This document shows positions 44,645 to 52,751 of a stretch of DNA of 64,000 nt, in pieces. This stretch comes from Nonomuraea endophytica. Lineage in GTDB: Bacteria > Actinomycetota > Actinomycetes > Streptosporangiales > Streptosporangiaceae. The notes under the pieces were generated by a model. That model was not told the DNA's origin and searched no databases. It saw only the letters and a program-made list of their open reading frames with translations. Both the position numbers and the translations under genes were made by a program. Every line of letters starts with the position of its first letter. Position 1 is the stretch's first letter. The stretch lies in assembly GCF_014203235.1 (NCBI RefSeq), contig NZ_JACHIN010000016.1, forward strand, positions 185,359-249,358, read 5' to 3'.

Positions 44645-45727
44645 CTATTCGGGATTCGTAGGTAATGTCTCAGCCTTCTCGGCGTCTCCGGCAAGCCGAT
44701 ACCTGTAGCCGACGGGTGAAAGCTGGGCTCGATCTAACAGCCAAGGGTGGAATATTGATGCTCTGCCCCCACTTGTGATGATTTCGCCGCTACTATCACG
44801 AGTTACCGTGATATTGCTCAGCACGAACAAGGCCACACGCGGGTATTCGTTGGCGTGCCGGACTTCGCTCGGTGTAAGGAGGATCTCGGCCGGATCGCCG
44901 GTTGTTCCCTTCACCTCGACATGCCAAGAGGCGCCGCCGATCTCCACCTCATAGTCGTAGCTCTCGGTACGAGAGGTGTTGGTGACCTTGCCAAGCCTCG
45001 TGTAGTAGAGGAGAGCCTCATTCATCGCGTACGTCTCGACCGCGACCTTCACCCGCTGGTCGGTGGCGAAACCTTGGCCTTTGTGAGGCGTCCGCGGGCG
45101 ACCGGCGGCGGAGGCAACCTGACGTTCGGCCTCCTTAATGCCGCTCTGTGCGAGAGTCGCAGAGGGTTGCTCTCCGAGGAGCAAATCGACGGCTTCCTTC
45201 ACCTCGGGAAGTACATCAAGCACCGTCAGCGGGAATTTGGCGACGTACGCCTGGAAGGTTCGTAAGGAGTCCTGGTAGGGGATCCATGGGAAGTAGAGCG
45301 GCTGTCCGGGGTATTCGGCCTGCAGTGCGTCTCGGACTGCCAGCAGGGCTAATCGCCGCTGCCGGAGGACGGCCAGAGACAGTGGTTCGGCCAGAGGGCG
45401 ATAGCCCTCAAGGGCAACGACGAGGCCGGGAAGCCACCTGGGCTCCGCGCCGGCCTTTCTCGCATATGAGCCACGTGCGGCCCACCAAATCGGCTCGTTG
45501 AACCGTTCACCAGTCGCGCGGCTGACGCCCACGATCTGCTCTGCTGCGCTGTCATAGTGAACGACAATGCTGTTGGCCTGAACCGCACTAACCAGCGTGT
45601 AGCCTGGCGTGTTCGCGCCGCCCCGAGCAGTGATGGGCGCCTTCAAGTCGGCACCGATGTCGTCACGTCGCGTGATCTCCATGAACAGGTCCTCGTTCAA
45701 GCGATGCGACCACCAGTACGCAGCCAT
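44645..45727 (-). CDS. DUF3883 nuclease-like protein
   Basis: The protein is 360 aa. The C-terminal DUF3883 domain carries YDYEVEIGGASWHVEVKGTT, where E-x-K in HVEVKGT after an upstream acidic residue is a PD-(D/E)XK-like nuclease pattern. The N-terminal half is unassigned and includes several Trp (YWWSHRLNE, IWWAARGSY, WIPYQDS), perhaps a base-reading pocket. DUF3883 proteins recur beside helicases and HNH proteins in defence loci. It is in line with the DUF262-HNH-RAMA gene. Confidence 0.8.
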   Translation of the reverse strand: MAAYWWSHRLNEDLFMEITRRDDIGADLKAPITARGGANTPGYTLVSAVQANSIVVHYDSAAEQIVGVSRATGERFNEPIWWAARGSYARKAGAEPRWLPGLVVALEGYRPLAEPLSLAVLRQRRLALLAVRDALQAEYPGQPLYFPWIPYQDSLRTFQAYVAKFPLTVLDVLPEVKEAVDLLLGEQPSATLAQSGIKEAERQVASAAGRPRTPHKGQGFATDQRVKVAVETYAMNEALLYYTRLGKVTNTSRTESYDYEVEIGGASWHVEVKGTTGDPAEILLTPSEVRHANEYPRVALFVLSNITVTRDSSGEIITSGGRASIFHPWLLDRAQLSPVGYRYRLAGDAEKAETLPTNPE

Positions 45728-45996
45728 GATCCCATCCTGCCTCAGCTAGATCTTGAACAGCACATTCCTCCGCGAAAGGGGGTGGGGCCCAGAGCGACCG
45801 GACTGCCTGTTGTCGGAGGCAGTCGCGTTGCTTGGTGCGTAGTGGCTGGGATGACGTCGATGTTCAGGTGCCCTTTGGTGAGGGTGATCCCGTTGCGCTG
45901 AGCGATTTCGGCTGTCTTCCGCTCTGCTGTGGATTGCTGGCGTTGCGGTGGCCGTGGGTGGTTGTGGAGTGGCTGATATCGCCTTCGGCTGAGGTG

Positions 45997-46467
45997 TCAG
46001 GGGAGCGTCAGGTGGGGGACGCAGGGTGCGGGCGAACGCACGATCGTGACCTCTGCGCCGAGTGTGGAGCCTGGGTGTACTTCCACGCGAGCACGCGGCT
46101 CTATACGCAGCGCTTCGCCTTTACCGGCGACGAAAATTGCCCTGGCCGAGGTCGTCGTCTGTGATGTCGCGACCGGCACGAGGGTACGAGCCGAGGCGGA
46201 TGCGCTGCCGATATCGCAGATCTCGCCGGTGTCCAGTCGCCGTCGTCGCCATGTGTGGGCCTCCACCCAATGTGGGGAGGCCCGCACCCACGGGTCCCTG
46301 TGTTCGCGGGCCTTGCGCAGCTCGGAATCGCCCAGGTCGGCGAAGCCGTACACCGTCACGGCAGCGAGGACAAGCGCCACCGCGAACCACTCCACCGCGC
46401 CGGTGCGGACGCACGCGTCGATCAGCGGCCGAGCCTCGGCGGGCGGGACCGCCTGGTTGCCTCGCAA
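45997..46467 (-). CDS. Possible membrane protein, uncertain
   Basis: The frame codes up to 156 aa from a TTG, with G/C-rich third positions throughout, which supports coding. It has one hydrophobic segment (WFAVALVLAAVTVYGF) and a C-terminal strand-rich half ending IEPRARVEVHPGSTLGAEVT. No family is recognised. It begins inside the end of the decayed SARP sequence and may itself be a remnant. The 270 bp between it and the DUF3883 gene hold nothing I can assign. Confidence 0.35.
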   Translation of the reverse strand: MRGNQAVPPAEARPLIDACVRTGAVEWFAVALVLAAVTVYGFADLGDSELRKAREHRDPWVRASPHWVEAHTWRRRRLDTGEICDIGSASASARTLVPVATSQTTTSARAIFVAGKGEALRIEPRARVEVHPGSTLGAEVTIVRSPAPCVPHLTLP

Positions 46468-46956
46468 AGTTCCTGACCAGGCTCGACACCGAGTTCCTCA
46501 TCCAGCCTGCCGCGGACGTGCTCGAACACGGCCAGCGCCTCGGACCGCCTACAGGCGGTGGCCAGGGTCCGCATGCGCAGCGCGACCAAGCGTTCACAGA
46601 AGATGACGGGCGCCGGCCGCCTCCACCTCGGCCAGGATCGTCTCGTGCCCGCCGAGCCGGAGCTCTGCCTTGAATCGGACCTCGGCGGCCGACAGCCGCA
46701 GGGCCTCCTAGCGAGCCGCCGCGGACGCGAGCTCTCCCACATTGCCCAGCGGCGCTGCTGGCGGACCGGATGCCGGCGCAGGAGAGCATGTCCCTGGTTG
46801 GCGAAATGTCCCGGCCGGAACGCCGCACCAGCGTCGGCGGCGACGCGCATCAGCTTCTCGTGGTGGATGTACTGCAGGCCATGGCCATCCCGCGGCGACG
46901 GCATCAGCGGCCGGTCTGCGGAGCAGGGGTGTAGAGATCGCCGCCCTGCCGGACAT
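46465..46956 (-). pseudogene. Decayed SARP/AfsR-type regulator fragment (BTAD domain)
   Basis: Joining two frames gives a bacterial transcriptional activation domain: EALRLSAAEVRFKAELRLGG then HETILAEVEAAGARHLL, followed after a frameshift (~46605) by CERLVALRMRTL and EALAVFEHVRGRLDEELGVE. A TAG at about 46710 stands where Trp is likely. The DNA-binding part is absent. The fragment stops at the insertion sequence at 46958, which may have cut it. Confidence 0.6.
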
Positions 46957-46959
46957 CTA

Positions 46960-46988
46960 GTGCTGCACCGCGTTGATCCTGCGAGGGT
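46960..46988 (+). repeat. Left terminal inverted repeat of the IS630-type element
   Basis: It begins GTGCTGCACCGCGTTGATCC directly after the TA at 46958-46959 and pairs with the repeat at 48753-48781. Confidence 0.8.
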
Positions 46989-47011
46989 GCGCGCTGACTG
47001 GTGGGGCTCCG

Positions 47012-47617
47012 TCAGTCCTTGATGAGGACGGTTGCCAGGCTGGATAGCGCGGTGTTTGTCCGGGCCAGGTCGAAGGCGGTGGGGTCGAACTGGTCGGCTG
47101 CGTCGAGGCCGAGCCATTCCAGGCGATCCTCGTGCTCTTCGTGCTTGGGGTCGGCGAGGATCTCCAGGAGATAGTCGTAGCCCCCGATGCCGCCGCAGTC
47201 TTCAGGCGGGCAGGCTCGCCGGCCGGTGAGGCAGCGCGGATAGGCGATGGTGGGCTCGGCTGAGGTGACGGCCTCGACGAGGATGGTGTGCTCCCAGTCA
47301 TCGCCGAAATCGTAGGTGTAGCTGAGACGGTCTTGCTGTGCGGGGGCTAGCTGGTCGAGTCGTTTGGCAGCGGCGCTGGCGATCTGCAATTCGCGGTCGG
47401 CGACGCCGTAGCGGCCCAGCGAGCCTTCGAAAACCCACATGTGATAGTCCTCCCAGCCGAAAGCCGCTTGGAGAACATCGTGCAGCGCGCGCAGCGTGAT
47501 CGTGGACGGAACCTCCAGACGCCGCCAGATCGGTGGCCGTGACCCGGCCAGCGTGACCTTGATCCGGTGAACGGCAGGGGCCGTGCGGGTGCTGGGAGCG
47601 GTGCGTCGGGCAGCCAT
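47012..47617 (-). CDS. Plasmid pRiA4b ORF-3-family protein (passenger)
   Basis: The protein is 201 aa and intact. Its core matches the pRiA4b ORF-3-like family: IKVTLAGSRPPIWRRLEVPS, LHDVLQAAFGWEDYHMWVF, YTYDFGDDWEHTILVE, and PPEDCGGIGGYDYLLEIL. The function of this family is unknown; it is common on plasmids and mobile elements. The gene lies inside the inverted repeats of the IS630-type element, divergent from the transposase with a 57-bp gap, so it moves with it. Confidence 0.88.
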   Translation of the reverse strand: MAARRTAPSTRTAPAVHRIKVTLAGSRPPIWRRLEVPSTITLRALHDVLQAAFGWEDYHMWVFEGSLGRYGVADRELQIASAAAKRLDQLAPAQQDRLSYTYDFGDDWEHTILVEAVTSAEPTIAYPRCLTGRRACPPEDCGGIGGYDYLLEILADPKHEEHEDRLEWLGLDAADQFDPTAFDLARTNTALSSLATVLIKD

Positions 47618-47674
47618 GACGGCATCTTGCCGTACCCGCGCTGATCACGCTCCCCACCACAAGAATGATCAACC

Positions 47675-48753
47675 GTGGCCGAGGAGCTCGAGGGCACGGT
47701 GATGCGCAGCCCGTTCACGGTGGCATGGAATGACGATCAACGGGCGCTGCTGGAGCAGACGGCCCGCTCGCGCACCGCGCCGCTGCGGCGCGTTCAGCGG
47801 GCCAGGGCCGCGCTGGCCAGCGCCGACGGCGCGTCCAACGCCGCCATCGCCCGCGAACTGGGCGTGCACATCGCCACCGTCAGGCGCTGGCGCAAGCGGT
47901 TCCACCATGAGGCTCTGGCCGCGCTGGAGGACCGGCCTCGTCCCGGGCGCCCCCGCCGCTACGGACCCCAGGTACATCTGGCGATCGTCACCACGATCAC
48001 CTCGGCCCGGCCCTCGATCGACAGCCAGTGGACCCACAAGTCGATCGCCGAAGCGCTGGCGCACTATGGGATCTCCCCTTCCCAGGTGGGGCGGATCCTG
48101 GCCGATCTGGACCTCAAGCCCCACCTGGTCCGCGGCTGGCTCACCCGGCCCGACGACCCGCACTTCCACGACAAGGCCACGCAGGTGTGCGCCCTGTACC
48201 TGCACGGGCCGCCCGGATCGGTGGTGCTCAGCGTGGATGAGAAGACCGCGATCGCCGCCCGCTCCCGCAGGCATCCCACCCGGCCCGCCCAGCCTGGACG
48301 GCCCGAGCGGCGCGAGTTCGAATACCGCCGTCACGGCACCGCCTCCATCATCGCCGCCTTGGACGTGCACACCGGGCAGGTCCTGGTCGAGGACATCATC
48401 CGCAACGACTCGGCCACCTTCATCGGCTCCTGCGCCTGCTGGACCAGGACATCGACCCGACCCTGATCATCCATCTGATCCTGGATAACGGCTCGTCACA
48501 TGTCTCCAAGGCCACCCGGGCATGGCTGGCGGTGCATCCCCCTTTCGTCGTCCATCACACGCCCAAGCACGCCTCATGGCTGAACCAGGTTGAGATCTTC
48601 TTCTCGATCCTGGCGCGTCGCCTGCTACGACGCGGCGAGTTCACCTCCCGACAGGACCTCATCGACCAGATCCACGAGTTCAGCCTGGCCTACAACGACC
48701 ACGCCCGCCCGTTCCGGTGGACCTACGACGGCACTCCACTTAAGGCCACATGA
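47675..48753 (+). pseudogene. IS630-family transposase, frameshifted
   Basis: The first frame (from GTG 47675 or ATG 47702) has the helix-turn-helix (AAIARELGVHIATVRRWRKR) and the first catalytic Asp (VLSVDEKTAI). It runs out after DSATFIG. The second frame, from ~48428, gives LRLLDQDIDPTLIIHLILDN, GSSHVSKATRAW, HHTPKHASWLNQVEIFFSIL with the last two DDE residues. A one-base deletion (GGCTTCCTG to GGCTCCTG) explains the change; no slippery heptamer is present, so programmed frameshifting is unlikely. Confidence 0.85.
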
Positions 48754-48781
48754 CCCTCGCAGCATCAACGCGTCGCTGCAC
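48753..48781 (-). repeat. Right terminal inverted repeat of the IS630-type element
   Basis: Read on the minus strand it begins GTGCAGCGACGCGTTGATGC, next to the TA at 48782-48783. It differs from the left repeat at four positions. Confidence 0.8.
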
Positions 48782-48786
48782 TAGGG

Positions 48787-49356
48787 GTGAACCAGGAACG
48801 GGAGGAGGGGGTACTCGTGCCAGAGGCGGACGATGGATTCGCCGCATTGTGGGACGCGCATTACGACCACGTCCTGGTTATGCCGCCCGGCGGGTCGATC
48901 ACGAGACAGCGCGTGACGTCGCGGCGGAGACGTTCCTGATCGCCTGGCGGCGACGGGCCGACGTACCGCCGGATCGGCCGTTTCCCTGGCTGCTCCACGT
49001 GGCCAGGAACGTCCTTTTGAACGAGGCGCGGACACCGCCGGCGAGGGCGGCTGTGGGGGCGAATACGCGACGACCGCGACCTGAACGAGCCGGTCGCCGA
49101 CGTCGCGACCGGGGTGGCGGAAGGCGGTCGCATCGGCCGGGCGCTGCGGCGGCTGTCGTCCCGCGACCGCGAGGTTCTCCAGCTCGTCGGCTGGGAGCAA
49201 TTGGACACAAAGGACGCGGCGGTCGTCGCGGGCTGTTCGGAGAAGACCTTCTAGGTCCGGCTGCACCGTGCGCGCCGCCGCCTGTCGGCCGTTCACGCCG
49301 AACTGGACGCCGAAGGCCGGCCCATCCCCAACCTGCAAAGGAGCCCGCAGTCATGA
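48787..49356 (+). pseudogene. Broken ECF sigma factor
   Basis: Joined frames give a sigma-70 family ECF factor: ALWDAHYDHVL, then GYAARRVDHETARDVAAETF with LIAWRRRADVPPDRPFPWLL (region 2), and ALRRLSSRDREVLQLVGWEQ with DAAVVAGCSEKTF (region 4). Frameshifts lie near 48874 and 49055, and a TAG at 49252-49254 interrupts TF-VRLHRARRRL. The GTG start is 3 bp from the IS630-type element, which has replaced the upstream region. Its TGA overlaps the next gene by ATGA. Confidence 0.8.
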
Positions 49357-50302
49357 ACGATGACATTCAGGAAGTCCGGCGGCTGCTCGCACCGGCCAAC
49401 CCGAGCCCCCCGGCACCCTCACCGGCGCGGCTGCGATGCTCGCGGCCGCGCCGCCTACCACCGCATCATCGCGCCGCCCGCCCGACGGCGATTCTTGCCA
49501 CGCCGTACGGCGGTGCGGCTCGTCACGGTCTGGCGGTCTGGCGGTCGGGACGATCGTGGCCCAGAATCTCGGCGCGCCCCGCCCGATCCTGCCGGCGGCG
49601 AACGCGCAAGCCGTACTCGATCAGGCGGCGAACGTCGCTCAGCGACGGGCCTTCACCGCGCCGCGCCCGGATCAGTGGGTTTACACCGAGACGCGCCTGT
49701 GGGATGTGGGCAAGCCCGGCAAGGGCGAGGTGCGGACTGCGGAGTCGCCGCTGAAGCCCGAGCTCAGCCCCATATGGGTTCGGGCGGATGGAAAGCGGCT
49801 CGCCACCGTGGTGGACGGCGAGGTGTGGGTCTCGTCGATCGGCGGCGAATCTACGTCCCTCGGCTACGCGTCGGTGGCGGCCCTCCCACGCGACCCGGAC
49901 GAATTGCTCGCCTGAGCCGGCCAGATCAACGCACCCATCGCCGAGCCCGGCGCCAGGGTCTACAACGCGCTCCTCGGATTGATGCTGCACAACGGAGTGC
50001 TGCCCCCGGACCTGGAGGCCGCGACATTCCGCGCCTTCGCCAAGATCCCCGGCATCACGGTGGACCTCGCTGCCGTGGACGGCATGGGCCGCCCGGTGGT
50101 GTCCATCTCCTTGGTGGTCGAGGGCTATCTGAAGCAGGAGACCCTGCTCGGCCGGACCACTTACGCCTACCGGGGCCACCGCGCCGCATTCATCAAGGAC
50201 CACACGAATTCCGTGGGCGGGACGTACAAGAAGGACACTGTCGAGAGTTTCTCGGTACGTCTGGCGACCGGGATCGTTGATCGCTACGGCCGGCGCCCCT
50301 GA
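49353..50302 (+). pseudogene. Broken CU044_5270-type membrane protein
   Basis: It begins MNDDIQEVRRLLAPANPSPP and then needs at least three frame changes before ~49550 (PGTLTGAAAMLAA, AYHRIIAPPARRRFLPRR, LAVGTIVAQNLGAPRP). The rest is in one frame, stopped by TGA at 49913-49915 after PDELLA, and ends DRYGRRP. This protein type commonly follows an ECF sigma gene in actinomycetes and is thought to be its membrane partner. Both genes have decayed together. Confidence 0.75.
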
Positions 50303-50306
50303 CAGG

Positions 50307-51521
50307 TCATATGGAGCAAGGAGAGGCGCCGACGCGTGCCAGGTCGACGACCATCAGTCGATTCTGAGTAGTCGGCCAATACAGGACGGGGCCGTCCTGC
50401 GGCCATACGCCGGTCTTTATCGCTCCCCATGGCGTCTCGGGTTTCGCCAACGTGTACGACCCGAGGAGGGCGGCCTCACCCGTGCAGCGATCGTAGACCT
50501 GTATCACATGTCCAAGGGTCGCGGTTCCCCAGGTCTTGGAAATGGAGTCGTCACCATCGACCGTTGGGACGCCGAGAAGAGCAAGCCGATCGCGGATCGG
50601 AGGCCTCATCAGGAGCGCGTCTCCCGGAACAATGACGCGATCGGAACCATCCAAACGCAACACGGTCGCCTGTGTGACCTTCCACGGCTCCTGCCAGTTC
50701 TCTCCGACACACCAGGCGGGGCCGCAGGCAAGACGATGATCGAGATCTTCAACCTCGGTTACTTCGGTCTCCTGGCCTGTTTCGAGATTGATCACGATCC
50801 GCTTGTATGTGTCGTACGCCCATGGCCACGAGCTCACGCGAAGCCGCCTGCCCGGAAGCACTGCCTCGGGCTCCCCGCCACGGAGCGAGACCCGCCAGAT
50901 GTCACCGTCGTATCCCCACCAGACAGCGTTCTCGCCGATGATTTGGAAGCCGTCAACATAAGGGCCCCTAGCCTGGACGGATTTCGGCAGACGCGCCACC
51001 ATATGCATGGTTCCACCGGCTCGCGGCATCGCCCACACCTCGTAATGGCGTTGCCCACCGATGGAGGCGTCCTTGACGATCAATGCCACCTGTGTCTTTC
51101 CAAGTGCCGCTTTCTGGATCTCGAAGCATCCACCGCACTCTGCCCACTTGGGGACACGCGCTATGACACGCTGCGTCTTGGTTCGCGTATTGAAGCTGAT
51201 GAATTCCGGAGCACGCCCATCGGTCGTCAAGAGCAGCTCATCTTGGCCGAGTGATGCGATGGGCCATAACCGGGTGCCGTCCCTTCTTTCAGCGGGCACC
51301 ACGCTGACGGCCTCCGGCCATACCTCGCTGACCAGTGCTAGTTGCGGCAATGCGGGAAGCTGCGCGGGTCGCTGTGGTGCCTCCTCCTCGCTGCTGGAAC
51401 GCCATACCAGGGCCAGGGCGATCACAAGTAAGAGCGCCACTCCCGCACGCGTCAACACAACCTGATCCCAAGAGTGTTCCCGCAGATGATCGAACTCGCC
51501 GGCGCGGCCGTACCGGCTCAT
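50307..51521 (-). CDS. Single-pass membrane protein with a propeller-like outer domain
   Basis: The protein is 404 aa, intact. One N-terminal helix (VALLLVIALALVWRS) is followed by repeating beta units, for example FISFNTRTKTQRVIARV, NAVWWGYDGDIWRVSLRGGE and RIVINLETGQETEV, as in a WD/TolB-like propeller. Two Cys pairs (ECGGC, and ACGPAWC) may form disulfides. Family unknown. It is convergent with the broken CU044_5270 gene (4-bp gap). Confidence 0.7.
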   Translation of the reverse strand: MSRYGRAGEFDHLREHSWDQVVLTRAGVALLLVIALALVWRSSSEEEAPQRPAQLPALPQLALVSEVWPEAVSVVPAERRDGTRLWPIASLGQDELLLTTDGRAPEFISFNTRTKTQRVIARVPKWAECGGCFEIQKAALGKTQVALIVKDASIGGQRHYEVWAMPRAGGTMHMVARLPKSVQARGPYVDGFQIIGENAVWWGYDGDIWRVSLRGGEPEAVLPGRRLRVSSWPWAYDTYKRIVINLETGQETEVTEVEDLDHRLACGPAWCVGENWQEPWKVTQATVLRLDGSDRVIVPGDALLMRPPIRDRLALLGVPTVDGDDSISKTWGTATLGHVIQVYDRCTGEAALLGSYTLAKPETPWGAIKTGVWPQDGPVLYWPTTQNRLMVVDLARVGASPCSI

Positions 51522-51532
51522 AGTTCGGACAG

Positions 51533-51871
51533 CTAGATCGCCGTACGCCCTCCGTCGGCCGCGATCACCGCACCCGTGCCATAGCTAGCCTGGTCACTCG
51601 CGACGAACATCACCGCCTCCGCCACCTCGAGCGGATCGGAGGCACGCGCCAGCGCGGTGGTCTGGGCCATATCCCCGACATCCGGTCCCATGGCGGCCAC
51701 CGTCTCGACCATCGTCATCGCCCCCGGCAGGACCGCGTTGACGCGGACGTTGGCAGGTGCCCACCCCAGGGCCCACGTGCGGGTCAGCGATTCCAGCGCT
51801 GCTTTCGTCGCGCCGTATCCGGCAGCAGGCCGGGGACGGAGCGTCAAGCCCGGGTTACGGGTACGTGCCAA
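51533..51871 (-). pseudogene. C-terminal remnant of a short-chain dehydrogenase
   Basis: Only the last ~100 residues remain: YGATKAALESLTRTWALGWA (active-site YxxxK), NVRVNAVLPGAM, and YGTGAVIAADGG. The NAD-binding N-terminal half is missing; homology ends near 51840, about 110 bp from the tRNA fragment, so the gene was cut when the neighbouring island arrived or changed. Confidence 0.8.
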
Positions 51872-51951
51872 TGGTTACACCTGGCGGCCTATATAGGCCA
51901 AGCATCCAAGTGGAGAGATCCAGGTCGGTGCCTGGATGGCTGGTCGGAAGA

Positions 51952-51999
51952 GTGCCCCCGGCAGGATTCGAACCTGCGGCACCCGCTTTAGGAGAGTGG
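51952..51999 (-). other. 3' half of tRNA-Arg(CCT): putative attachment site
   Basis: On the minus strand it reads as the 3' half of a tRNA: anticodon loop CTCCTAA with CCT, anticodon stem strand AGCGG, T arm GCAGG-TTCGAAT-CCTGC, and acceptor strand CGGGGGC plus A. The 5' half (D arm, acceptor 5' strand) is absent. Such direct-repeat copies of a tRNA 3' end mark the far border of islands integrated at tRNA genes. The orientation places the intact gene, and hence the island, to the right. A mismatch in the anticodon stem (A opposite C) may mark the limit of the repeat. Confidence 0.75.
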
Positions 52000-52046
52000 T
52001 GGCCGTACAGCTCGTATACATGGCGTGAGCTGGGCAAACTCTTCTC

Positions 52047-52290
52047 CTAGTCCGCACTGCTTGCAAGATCATCCCGCGCATGTCCCACAGCTGTATGACG
52101 GGACCGACGCTCGTCGTAACGTGCGTCGTCGAGAAACCCCGTAAGCCGATCGCGCAGTACGCGAAAGATCTGGGGGTCAACGTACTCTCGGGTCGTCCGC
52201 CGTTGCCGTGTAACCAGGCCGGCCAGGGCATCAACGGCTTGATGACCTGCCATTCCTCGTCACTCATGTCGGTGGTGTAACGGGGGTGCC
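52047..52290 (-). pseudogene. Remnant of an IS5-type transposase
   Basis: RYTTDMSDEEWQVIKPLMP and GNGGRPE are the typical N-terminal words of IS5-family transposases. The frame then drifts into unrelated sequence and no catalytic residues remain. Just right of the tRNA fragment. Confidence 0.5.
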
Positions 52291-52336
52291 CGGATCGGGT
52301 GATCGGCTCCGCGGCCCGTATCGGCAGGCCACGCAT

Positions 52337-52751
52337 GAGCAGGCAGTTTCTTCGTTACGGGAGACAGCGATGGCAGCGGTGACGTACAACGGCGGCAGAC
52401 CTTCCGTTGGTGACGGGGCTTGGATAACCACCGTTGCTACCGGAAGGTCGCTCTATGTTGTAGAAGATTCGCTCTACGTAACCATTTCGCCCGATATCGG
52501 CCCCACGCAGCACGCGCAGGGATCAGTTGGTCCACTGGCACTTCGAGTCACAGTCAGTCGCCGCCTTCGGCGTGGACGGTTCACGACGTGCAGGAACGTC
52601 GTCTTCCAAAGATCTTCTCCGGAAGATCATCCCGTACGTGTCCCCGCCTCCGTCCCATGGCACCGGAGCGTGGGCGCTGGTAGAACCATAGATCGACATT
52701 GGGGCCAGATGGCGTAAAACGGTTCCGTCGACGGGTTTGTCGCGACATCAT
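52337..52751. other. Non-coding stretch before the PIN gene
   Basis: Short frames only, none with a ribosome site. A segment near 52614-52630 (AGATCATCCCG then GTGTCCC) resembles one at 52066-52086, perhaps two pieces of the same old insertion sequence. Base content falls in A/T-rich direction towards 52750. No other element is seen. Confidence 0.35.

Larger units (their letters stand above)
46958..48783. mobile_element. IS630-type element with pRiA4b ORF-3 passenger
   Basis: Terminal inverted repeats of 29 bp (46960-46988 and 48753-48781; 25 of 29 match) bound a 1,822-bp element flanked on both sides by TA within CTAG. TA duplication is the hallmark of IS630/Tc1-type transposition. Inside are a rightward IS630 transposase, frameshifted, and a leftward pRiA4b ORF-3 gene, head to head. 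The right end lies 3 bp before the start codon of a sigma-factor pseudogene. Confidence 0.8.

Noticed and set aside
48421..48440. Programmed frameshift in the IS630 transposase
   Set aside because: No slippery heptamer or downstream hairpin is evident, and restoring one T (GGCTTCCTG) gives the expected protein. A simple deletion is more likely.
29405..49254. Four internal stops (29405, 30387, 31398, 49252) all lie in a CTAGG-, CTAGA- or CTAAG-like context, which suggested a common motif or recoding signal
   Set aside because: Codons here usually end in C and the next often begins with G or A, so C-TAG-G is the expected context of any stop. No suppressor tRNA or recoding element is visible. 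Independent mutations suffice.
49913..49915. TGA in the CU044_5270-type gene as a selenocysteine codon
   Set aside because: The gene also has several frameshifts, the position has no expected Cys, and no SECIS-like hairpin is seen.
52060..52640. Two similar short segments (near 52066 and 52614) as ends of an intact insertion sequence
   Set aside because: They are in the same orientation, short and imperfect, and no transposase frame lies between them. At most they are old fragments.
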